A stretch of 64,000 bases of DNA, from assembly GCA_019359695.1 (NCBI GenBank), contig JAHHGV010000020.1, forward strand, positions 62,001 through 126,000, given 5' to 3'. The notes beneath the pieces were generated by a model. That model searched no databases and was not told the DNA's origin. It saw only the letters and a program-made list of their open reading frames with translations. The translations under genes were made by a program, and so were the position numbers. This DNA is from Brasilonema angustatum HA4187-MV1. Lineage in GTDB: Bacteria; Cyanobacteriota; Cyanobacteriia; Cyanobacteriales; Nostocaceae. Shown one piece after another: positions 34,267 to 41,603 of the stretch (position 1 is its first letter; each line of letters starts with the position of its first letter).

Positions 34267-35421
34267 TCAACGACTGGGAGTATTACTTTTCTCAGCGGAA
34301 ATAATATGTAAATCAACGTTTTTCAGTAATCGTAGTAATTTATGGGTTAAAGCGCCTTTCAAGAGAATTTGCCAGCGCGATCGCTGAGTTGCCCCGATAA
34401 CAATTTGAGTGATATGGTATTGTTCAGCAACTTCTGCGATCGCCTTGGCTATATCAGTGCCAGTGGTACGAATGAATGTACCATCAAATTCTTTGCAAAG
34501 TTTTTCACAAGTTTCGATGTACAAACTTTCCTCCTTGGTCAGGAAGCGGTCTGGATGAGAAATATATATGGTAAATAGAGGAGCACTCATATAACTCGCA
34601 ATTCTCGCCCCCCGACGTAACAGTTGGATTGAGTTGGGATAGGTGGATACGCACACCAAAACTCGCTCGTGAATATTACAGAATTCACCTTGCGGGGTGG
34701 AAGCTAGGGCATCTTCCTCAACGTTATCTGCTACTTCCCGCAGTGCTAATTCTCGTAAGGCAATCAGATTGCGGCGTTGGAAAAAGTTATCCAGTGATTG
34801 TTGAATTTTTTGCGGCGCGTAGATTTTGCCTTCTAACAACCGTTCTTGCAGTGTTTCTGGTGTAACATCTATTACTACTACCTCCGAAGCTTCTTCTAAA
34901 ATACGGTCAGGAACGCGTTCTCGCACGACCACACCAGTAATCCGTGCTACCAAGTCATTGAGACTCTCCAAATGCTGAATATTCATTGTGGAGTAGACAT
35001 CAATACCTGCTGCCAAAATTACTTCTACATCTTGGTAGCGTTTTTCTCGTAGGGAACCTGGGACATTTGTATGTGCCAGTTCATCAATCAACGCCAGCTG
35101 AGGTAAGCGAGCAATGATTGCATTCGTATCCATTTCTGTTAGAGTTAACCCACCGCGAGGAATTTCCTTACGGGGTATTATTTCTAACCCGTTTGCCTTT
35201 TGCCCTGTTTCTTTGCGTCCGTGAGTTTCTAAAAGCCCAATAACAACATCAATTCCTTCGTCTTTGAGTGCATGAGCCTCTTCTAGCATCCGGTAGGTTT
35301 TGCCTACTCCGGGTGCCATACCTATATAAATTTTATGCTTACCTCGTCTTGCTGGACTTATGCCAGCAGGAAAGGGTGTAGGCATAGCCCAGGCTTGTTG
35401 TGTTTGAGTATTATCAAACAT
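34267..35421 (-). CDS. kdpD: short KdpD: N-terminal KdpD and USP-like domains, no histidine kinase
   Basis: This 384-residue protein corresponds to only the cytoplasmic N-terminal half of KdpD. Walker A is IGMAPGVGKTYRML (about 33-46), and LALIDELAHTNVPGS contains Walker B. AGIDVYSTMNIQHLESLND follows, with a universal-stress-protein-like domain from about residue 245 (ERVLVCVSTYP, ITQIVIGATQRSRW). The transmembrane region, GAF and histidine kinase domains of E. coli KdpD (~890 residues) are absent, and the frame ends cleanly. This short form is known in Anabaena-type kdp operons. No kdpE is nearby. How it senses K+ or signals is unsettled. Confidence 0.9.
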   Translation of the reverse strand: MFDNTQTQQAWAMPTPFPAGISPARRGKHKIYIGMAPGVGKTYRMLEEAHALKDEGIDVVIGLLETHGRKETGQKANGLEIIPRKEIPRGGLTLTEMDTNAIIARLPQLALIDELAHTNVPGSLREKRYQDVEVILAAGIDVYSTMNIQHLESLNDLVARITGVVVRERVPDRILEEASEVVVIDVTPETLQERLLEGKIYAPQKIQQSLDNFFQRRNLIALRELALREVADNVEEDALASTPQGEFCNIHERVLVCVSTYPNSIQLLRRGARIASYMSAPLFTIYISHPDRFLTKEESLYIETCEKLCKEFDGTFIRTTGTDIAKAIAEVAEQYHITQIVIGATQRSRWQILLKGALTHKLLRLLKNVDLHIISAEKSNTPSR

Positions 35422-35580
35422 CTGTGTATGATGAATCCTGAGAGTATTTAGAAGTCAAAAATTAAAAGTCAAAAAACTAATAGCCTAAAAATAATTTAGG
35501 AGTCAGGAGAAATATAATTAATGTTTGTTGATTTTTTTATTCTGAATACTGAATACTGAATTCTGTCTCCTCCTCATGAC

Positions 35581-36189
35581 TTATTTATTCTGTTGACGGT
35601 TAAACTCATCTAAAAAGTCCAAAGCATTATTCAATTTTAGAACATTAACTCCTGGCTCACCAAAAATACCTAAAAATCTTCCCTCTGTATACTTATTTAT
35701 AAAAGGAAGTATCTCATCTCGTTTAAGTTTACGGGCACGAGCCACTCTATCCAACTGCTCCCGTACTGCTTTGATAGAGATATGCGGATCTAAACCGGAA
35801 CCAGATGTGTAAATTAAGTCAGCAATAGGTTGAATGTCTTCGTCTTTCAGTAGATTTGCTTGTTCTACAATTCGCTTTAGCAATTGTGGACTGCTAGGAG
35901 CGAGATTGCTAGCTCCAGAAACTCCAGTAGGATTGCCTTGTTTTCCTTGGCTATATCTAATTGTACTAGGACGACCGTGAAAATACTGGTCAGATTTGAA
36001 TTGTTGACCAATCAAAGCTGAACCGATGATTTCTCCTTTGATATTTGGTATGATGCTACCTTCAGCTTTGCCCTTAAGGAAGGGAACTTGAGCGACGAAA
36101 AGTATGAATAAAGGATAGATAATTGCCGTTAATAACCATAAGACGAAGGTGATACGAATTGCTTTACTAATTTCTTTATAAATAGACAT
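35581..36189 (-). CDS. kdpC: potassium-transporting ATPase subunit C
   Basis: This 202-residue protein has a single N-terminal membrane helix (IRITFVLWLLTAIIYPLFIL). KdpC motifs follow: GSALIGQQFKSDQYFHGRPS, SGASNLAPSSPQLLKRI, DLIYTSGSGLDPHISIKAV and DEILPFINKYTEGRFLGIFG. KdpC bridges and stabilises the KdpA/KdpB complex. It lies between the decayed kdpF and kdpD, on the same strand. Intact. Confidence 0.95.
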   Translation of the reverse strand: MSIYKEISKAIRITFVLWLLTAIIYPLFILFVAQVPFLKGKAEGSIIPNIKGEIIGSALIGQQFKSDQYFHGRPSTIRYSQGKQGNPTGVSGASNLAPSSPQLLKRIVEQANLLKDEDIQPIADLIYTSGSGLDPHISIKAVREQLDRVARARKLKRDEILPFINKYTEGRFLGIFGEPGVNVLKLNNALDFLDEFNRQQNK

Positions 36190-36280
36190 ATCAAACTACA
36201 ACGGCCTCAGAAATTTACTGTTATGAGTAAAAAAAATGTGTCGGAATCGGGTTTGGTTTATGAATTTACTAGTTGAGCTA

Positions 36281-36328
36281 GGGAACAGGGAACGCTTAAC
36301 AGGGAACAGGGAACGCTTAACAGGAAAC
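36281..36328 (+). repeat. 14-bp tandem repeat (GGGAACAGGGAACGCTTAACA family)
   Basis: Two units of AACGCTTAACAGGG with GAACAGG spacers stand between kdpC and the kdpF relic. The same unit occurs inverted at 46345-46386 and singly at 27680-27700. It is a double-heptamer member of the 7-bp repeat group. Confidence 0.8.
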
Positions 36329-36380
36329 AGAAACTATACCTAGTTTCGCAAAAATCAAAGAAGAATTCTAGATTACCTAA

Positions 36381-36706
36381 TTAAAAACGTTCTGGCTGAA
36401 AAACGACAACAAACAAGTAAATGACAACTGCCTAGTGTTACTAATCCCAAAACACCAATTTTCCAAGCAGAAAAGCGTTCCAAAGTGCTGTCAACAGAAT
36501 ACACTGTAGGGGCAATCACCAAATTAAGGCACAGCAGACAACAATAGCGAAAGGCAACTTTTGAGAGCGCGATGCTCCCAAAGGGAGCCGCCCAAAGGAC
36601 GATAAGCCAAAGGCTTGACGCTACGCGTATCGCAACCAAATAAAAGAAATTGCCTCAGCCACGTTTGTAAAAAAAAACTTACTGGATAGATGATTTTTTT
36701 GAGCAT
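36381..36706 (-). pseudogene. kdpF: decayed small kdp gene (kdpF/kdpG-type subunit)
   Basis: Between kdpB and kdpC lies a broken small membrane-protein gene. It begins with ATG at 36706 behind a strong GGGGAG site, reads MLKKIIYPVSFFLQTWLRQF, and then enters a repeat of the 36601-36633 family. After the repeat the family sequence resumes in different frames: LPFAIVV in one, LLCLNLVIAPTVYSVDS and LGLVTLG in a second, and the typical ending IYLFVVVFQPERF (stop 36381-36383) in a third. At least two frameshifts and one insertion are needed. KdpF is a small stabilising subunit that is often dispensable for transport, so kdpABC may still work. Confidence 0.85.
36601..36633 (-). repeat. 35-bp-type dispersed repeat, copy 3, inserted in kdpF
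   Basis: On the minus strand this reads GCGATACGCG...AAGCCTTTGGCTTATC, the same unit as at 3114-3148 with two changes. Next to it (36565-36600) is a second hairpin-forming stretch (GATGCTCCCAAAGGGAGC), so the inserted block is about 70 bp. Confidence 0.85.
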
Positions 36707-36744
36707 TTTTCTCCCCTTTTTCTGCGCTTAGTACGATTTTTTTT

Positions 36745-38871
36745 CTAAGCCAACCCCGCCAGAGTAATCAACACGTCAATCAATTTAATTGCGATAAACG
36801 GCGCAATCACACCTCCCAAACCATACATAAAAATATTTTGTTGTAAAAGCTGATTAGCCGTCAAAGGTTTAAATTTTACACCTGTTAGTGCCAAAGGAAT
36901 CAAAGCTGGAATAATCAAAGCATTGTAAATCAAAGCCGACAGTACAGCAGAATTGGTACTCGTTAACTTCATGATATTTAAACTTCCCAAATTAACTGAG
37001 GTAAACAACACTGGGATAATTGCAAAATACTTGGCAATATCATTGGCAATAGAAAACGTTGTCAAAGCACCGCGAGTAATCAGCAGTTGTTTTCCAATAG
37101 CAATAATATCAATCAGCTTTGTGGGATCAGAGTCCAAATCCACCATATTGGCTGCTTCTTTTGCTGCCTGAGTACCAGTATTCATTGCTACTCCGACATT
37201 TGCTTGCGCTAGTGCGGGTGCATCGTTAGTACCGTCACCCGTCATCGCCACCAGTTTGCCCGCCGCTTGTTCGCGCTTAATCACAGAGATTTTATCTTCT
37301 GGGGTGGCTTCGGCAATAAAGTCATCGACTCCAGCTTCCCCCGCAATCACAGACGCGGTAATGCGGTTGTCTCCAGTCAGCATGACGGTACGCACTCCCA
37401 TTCGTCGCAACTGCTCAAAACGTTCACGGATACCTGGTTTGATAATATCCTTAAGATAAATGACGCCGTAAATTTCACTATCAAGGGCTACTGCTAAGGG
37501 TGTCCCTCCCAGTTTTGAAATTTTTTCATATGCTGCATCGAGTACCGGCGTTGGCGTATCTTGTTGATTGCGAGAACGGACAAATCCCTTAATTGCCGAC
37601 ACTGCACCCTTACGCACTTGGCTACCATTGGGTAAGTTTGTGCCACTCATACGAGTTTTTGCTGAAAACTCTATAGCTTCAGCCCTGTTGCGGTCAAAAT
37701 CAATGGTAGCCCCTAATTTTTCTGCCAGTCGAACAATTGATTTCCCTTCTGGCGTATCGTCAAAAATACTTGCTGCTAAAGCAACATTGGCAACTTGCTC
37801 TATGGAATACCTGTTGATGGGGATAAACCCTTCTGCCAAACGATTACCAAGAGTGATTGTACCTGTTTTATCAAGCACCAAAGTATTGACATCACCGCAC
37901 GCTTCTACTGCTCGTCCTGATGTGGCAATAACGTTAAACTGGGCAACTCGATCCATACCAGCAATGCCGATCGCACTCAGTAATCCCCCAATTGTTGTGG
38001 GAATTAAAGCAACTAACAAGGCAACTAATATTACCACACTAACTGGACTTCCAACATAGCTGGCGATCGCAGGCAAAGTTACCACAACAAATAGAAACAC
38101 CAAGGTTAGAACTGCTAGTAACACCGTCAGAGCAATCTCATTCGGTGTTTTTGTGCGTTCTGCCCCTTCCACCAAAGCAATCATGCGGTCAATAAACCCC
38201 TTGCCTGGATCTGCGGTGATCCGGATGATCAGTTCATCAGAAAGAATTCGCGTACCACCAGTTACGGAACTAGCCACATCTGAGCCTGTTTCCTTCAGGA
38301 CGAGCGCAGATTCCCCAGTAATTGCAGACTCATCCACACTGGCTACACCCATAATCACTTCCCCATCAGCGGGGATCACATCACCAGCAGCCACATACAC
38401 CGTATCGCCTGTCCGCAAGCTGGTGGAAGAAACTTCACTGACTGAACCATCAGAGAGAAGTTTTTTGGCAATTGTTTCTGACTTGGTTGTCCTTAAAGCA
38501 TCAGCTTGCGCTTTACCCCGTCCCTCTGCGACAGCTTCCGCAAAGTTGGCAAATAAAACGGTGAAGAACAAAATTCCTGTAATCAATCCGTTGAAAAGTT
38601 GTAGATTCTTGCCTGGAACTGGACCAAACAAATAAGGGTTGATAGTAGCTACTAGGGTGATAATTGTACCAACCCAAACCAAGAACATTACCGGGTTTTT
38701 AATCGCGTTTTTAGGATTGAGCTTGACAAAAGCATCTTTGATCGCTCTGAGGTAAAGTCCTCTAGTGCTGACTTGCGATTGTTTACGTGCTTGGCGGCGA
38801 TCGCTTTTGCGAGGAGAATAAGAAGGTTTGGGTGAAGGATTTGTGGATTCCATAATCAGCAATTCGCTCAT
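36745..38871 (-). CDS. kdpB: potassium-transporting P-type ATPase subunit B
   Basis: This 708-residue P-type ATPase has the phosphorylation site [10 protein letters not shown] and [20 protein letters not shown] (the actuator TGE loop). The nucleotide-binding KTRMSG region and the hinge [15 protein letters not shown] are also present. KdpB hydrolyses ATP to drive K+ through KdpA. The N-terminus has a basic, Ser/Pro-rich stretch typical of cyanobacterial KdpB. I use the ATG at 38871; the next ATG, 38853 (MESTNPSP), is equally plausible since neither has a strong ribosome binding site. Between kdpA and kdpB (38872-38998) is a small repeat-like segment. Confidence 0.96.
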   Translation of the reverse strand: MSELLIMESTNPSPKPSYSPRKSDRRQARKQSQVSTRGLYLRAIKDAFVKLNPKNAIKNPVMFLVWVGTIITLVATINPYLFGPVPGKNLQLFNGLITGILFFTVLFANFAEAVAEGRGKAQADALRTTKSETIAKKLLSDGSVSEVSSTSLRTGDTVYVAAGDVIPADGEVIMGVASVDESAITGESALVLKETGSDVASSVTGGTRILSDELIIRITADPGKGFIDRMIALVEGAERTKTPNEIALTVLLAVLTLVFLFVVVTLPAIASYVGSPVSVVILVALLVALIPTTIGGLLSAIGIAGMDRVAQFNVIATSGRAVEACGDVNTLVLDKTGTITLGNRLAEGFIPINRYSIEQVANVALAASIFDDTPEGKSIVRLAEKLGATIDFDRNRAEAIEFSAKTRMSGTNLPNGSQVRKGAVSAIKGFVRSRNQQDTPTPVLDAAYEKISKLGGTPLAVALDSEIYGVIYLKDIIKPGIRERFEQLRRMGVRTVMLTGDNRITASVIAGEAGVDDFIAEATPEDKISVIKREQAAGKLVAMTGDGTNDAPALAQANVGVAMNTGTQAAKEAANMVDLDSDPTKLIDIIAIGKQLLITRGALTTFSIANDIAKYFAIIPVLFTSVNLGSLNIMKLTSTNSAVLSALIYNALIIPALIPLALTGVKFKPLTANQLLQQNIFMYGLGGVIAPFIAIKLIDVLITLAGLA

Positions 38872-38998
38872 TCGCTCATTAAAAAGCGGACACTTTGCTC
38901 AAGTCGGAGAACCCAATGCGAACGAGTGTCCTTTCAAAATTCAAAGTATGGCACGCAGGTGCCAGGCTACGCTATCAAAACCAGCGCTTGCTACAAGA

Positions 38999-40708
38999 TT
39001 ATTTGATGCGGCTGGCAAGTTTAATACTTTCGGCGATCGGTCCTAAAGCTAAAACGGGGAAGAATGTCAACACACCTAAAATCAAAATGACTCCAGCTGT
39101 AATGGCAGTAAATAATGTAGAGTCGGTTCTGAGGGTGCCTGGAGTTTCGGGTACTGGTTGTTTGCCTGCCATGCTTTGCGCTAAAAGCAAAATGCCAATA
39201 ATTGGTATGTATCTTCCGATCAGAAGGCTAAAACAAGTACTTAAGTTCCACCACAAAGTGCTATTTCCCAATCCCTGCAAGCCAGAACCATTGTTAGCAC
39301 TAGCTGAGGCGTATTCGTAAATCACTCGGGAGATATTGTGAAATTCGGGGGATTTCGTATATCCCGGCGGTGGAATGAAAAATGCTAAGGTATTTGGAAA
39401 TGCTAGGCTAATGGCACTGGGAATCAATACAGCAATTGGGTGAACCAGCAGCACAACACTGGCAAGGACAATTTCTTTTTTTTCAATTTTGCGTCCTAAA
39501 AACTCTGGAGTCCGTCCCACCATCAGTCCTGTAAGAAATACGGTGAGAATTGAATAAATAAATAAGTAAGCGGTTCCAGTTCCTTGTCCGCCCCAAACTA
39601 TCTGTAAAAACATATTCAACAAGGTGGAAAAAAGTCCTTGAGGCATCAAGGAATCATGCATCCCGTTTACAGAACCAGTCATAGTTCCAGTTGTCGTTAT
39701 TGCCCACAACGCCGTTTGTGCCCAGCCAAACCGGAGTTCCTTCCCCTCTAAATTAGGGAAATCTAATCCCAAGGCATTATCAATAATGGGATTTCCTTGA
39801 TACTCACCAATCGCTGTCACACAAATCAAAACTCCATAGATGGCAAATACCATCCAATAAAGTAGCTTTGCTTGCTTGGCGTTATTGGCAAAAATGCCAT
39901 AGGTGTGGATCAACGCCGCTGGTATGCAAATCATGGCGATGATTTCTATGAGGTTAGAAATGCTATTGGGATTTTCAAACGGATGAGCAGAATTGGCACC
40001 AAAAAAACCACCACCATTCTCTCCCAATTGTTTGATGATTTCAAAAGAAGCAACAGGACCTCTGGCTATATACTGCGTTGCTCCTTCCAATGTTGTCAAT
40101 TTCAAAGATCCATCTAACGTTTGTGGTACGCCCAGAACTAGTAGTGCGATCGCACCTACAATCGAAATTGGCAGCAATATGCGCGTTATAGAACGGGTAA
40201 GATCAACGTAAAAATTTCCCAATGGTCTACCTGTCAAACCTCTGATGAATGCGATTCCCACTGCTAACCCAGTTGCAGCTGAAGTAAACATCAAAAAAGT
40301 TAAAGCTGCTGTTTGGCTAAAATAACTTAAGGTTGTCTCACCAGAGTAGTGTTGCTGGTCGGTGTTTGTTAAAAATGAAATGGTCGTGTGCAGCGTGATG
40401 TCCCATTTAGGAGCTGCTAATCCCAGAGGATTCCAAGGTAAGAATTTTTGAAGACATATAAGCACAAACACCATAACACCCATGAGCATGTTGCTGCAAA
40501 GTACTGCTCTGGCATACTGCCAACCCATCATGTTATCTCTTGTGGGTATACCTGCCAATTTATAAATCATTCCCTCTACAGGGTTCATTATTAAGTCCAG
40601 CAGCGTTTTTTTTTCCAAAAACACACGCGCTATGTATCTGCCCAATAGTGGAGTGATTGCTATTACAATACACAACGTTACCCCAATTTGAAAAAATCCT
40701 TGTCCCAT
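38999..40708 (-). CDS. kdpA: potassium-transporting ATPase subunit A
   Basis: This 569-residue membrane channel subunit has KdpA motifs: [32 protein letters not shown] (selectivity-filter region), [36 protein letters not shown] and [12 protein letters not shown]. KdpA is related to K+ channels and provides high-affinity K+ uptake under K+ limitation. It is the first gene of the operon, so the promoter should lie between 40709 and about 41000. Intact. Confidence 0.97.
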   Translation of the reverse strand: MGQGFFQIGVTLCIVIAITPLLGRYIARVFLEKKTLLDLIMNPVEGMIYKLAGIPTRDNMMGWQYARAVLCSNMLMGVMVFVLICLQKFLPWNPLGLAAPKWDITLHTTISFLTNTDQQHYSGETTLSYFSQTAALTFLMFTSAATGLAVGIAFIRGLTGRPLGNFYVDLTRSITRILLPISIVGAIALLVLGVPQTLDGSLKLTTLEGATQYIARGPVASFEIIKQLGENGGGFFGANSAHPFENPNSISNLIEIIAMICIPAALIHTYGIFANNAKQAKLLYWMVFAIYGVLICVTAIGEYQGNPIIDNALGLDFPNLEGKELRFGWAQTALWAITTTGTMTGSVNGMHDSLMPQGLFSTLLNMFLQIVWGGQGTGTAYLFIYSILTVFLTGLMVGRTPEFLGRKIEKKEIVLASVVLLVHPIAVLIPSAISLAFPNTLAFFIPPPGYTKSPEFHNISRVIYEYASASANNGSGLQGLGNSTLWWNLSTCFSLLIGRYIPIIGILLLAQSMAGKQPVPETPGTLRTDSTLFTAITAGVILILGVLTFFPVLALGPIAESIKLASRIK

Positions 40709-40756
40709 TTACCTAGCCAAAATTGTAGATAGATCTTGTTAAAATCTTTGCATTTT

Positions 40757-40794
40757 AAAATTGTTCAGCTATTTATTGATAGCTGAACAATTTT
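40757..40794. promoter_or_regulatory. 15-bp inverted repeat 49 bp upstream of kdpA
   Basis: AAAATTGTTCAGCTA (40757-40771) pairs perfectly with TAGCTGAACAATTTT (40780-40794), loop of 8 bases. On the plus strand it is followed by ATCCTTTATA, so it could terminate rightward transcripts. On the minus strand it lies in the expected kdpA leader or operator region. Which role applies cannot be decided from sequence. Confidence 0.55.
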
Positions 40795-40812
40795 ATCCTT
40801 TATAAGTTACGA

Positions 40813-40931
40813 GTTAGCAGTTATCAGTTAGCAGTTATCAGTTATCAGCTAGGAAACGGACTCGTCCACCCCTTGTTCACTGTTCACTGTTCACTGTTTA
40901 CTGTTTACTGTTCACTGTTCACTGTTCACTG
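40813..40931. repeat. 7-bp tandem repeats upstream of kdpA (GTTATCA x5, TTCACTG x8)
   Basis: Bases 40813-40847 hold five GTTA(T/G)CA heptamers, and 40876-40931 hold eight TT(C/T)ACTG heptamers in uninterrupted register. They are the longest such tract in the window and of the type described in heterocystous cyanobacteria. The gap 40709-41603 (895 bp) otherwise contains only repeats and no convincing gene. Confidence 0.9.
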
Positions 40932-41312
40932 TTTGAAAAGTTGTATGTCGTTCTAGTGATAATCAGCAAATAATAATATGTTGTGTCCAACCTTAGCACA
41001 ACATATTATTTATTTATTCTTTTTTAAGAGTTCTCATATTTATGGCGTTGTCAGCAATTCATTATTTGTCATAACTATTCTATACATGACATCGGTAAAA
41101 GCAAGTGTATATAGGGAGGATTCCAAATATTTAAATTCCTGGGAGCATCCCATTTTTGTAAATTGCCCACACCCTAGTACCGCAAGGCGGTAGTCAAAAG
41201 TCAATTGGAGTCAGGGGGTGTTGGTGAGTTGGCTTTGGTGCATCAGCTTTTTGATGGGGGTTGAGGTGAAAGGCGGAAGGCAGTTATGCTGAAGGCAGAT
41301 TTGACGCGGTGT

Positions 41313-41566
41313 TCTCGTCCGCCTAGGATTTAAATCCCAGGCTCATAGGCGAAGTCCATTAAAATGGACTGAAACGGGAGGATGTTTGAAAAGTATTGGG
41401 CGAATATAATTCGCTACTACACAAGCAAAGTCCACCTCCGTGGACTCCTGAAAAATTAAGAGTTTCAGAACCTGCGGAGGCAGGTTTTGTCTGTATAGCC
41501 AAGCCAGTGCGTTGGGCGGCTCTGCCGACTTGAAGCAACTGGCGCGCGATTTCTAATCGCCAGGAT
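41313..41566. repeat. cluster of cyanobacterial dispersed repeats, one nested in another
   Basis: Bases 41313-41383 form one element with two hairpins (CCTAGGATT/AATCCCAGG and AGTCCATT/AATGGACT). Bases 41398-41566 form a second with GCGAATATAATTCGC, GTCCACCTCCGTGGAC and CCTGCGGAGGCAGG hairpins and an end block GCGATTTCTAATCGCC. The second is split at 41502-41543 by a different hairpin unit (CCAGTGCG...CAACTGGCG) of the multi-hairpin family, a nested insertion. All lie just upstream of the STAND gene. Confidence 0.75.
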
Positions 41567-41603
41567 ACATAAAAATAAGCTTTTAAAACATCCTCTTAAA
41601 ATT

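Noticed and set aside
40813-40931. Heptamer tracts as a possible replication origin (iterons)
   Set aside because: No replication protein or DnaA-box cluster nearby, and the same heptamers occur at several unrelated gaps.
40978-41193. 71-codon frame upstream of the STAND gene
   Set aside because: Low-complexity AT-rich translation within a repeat-filled region; no supporting motif.
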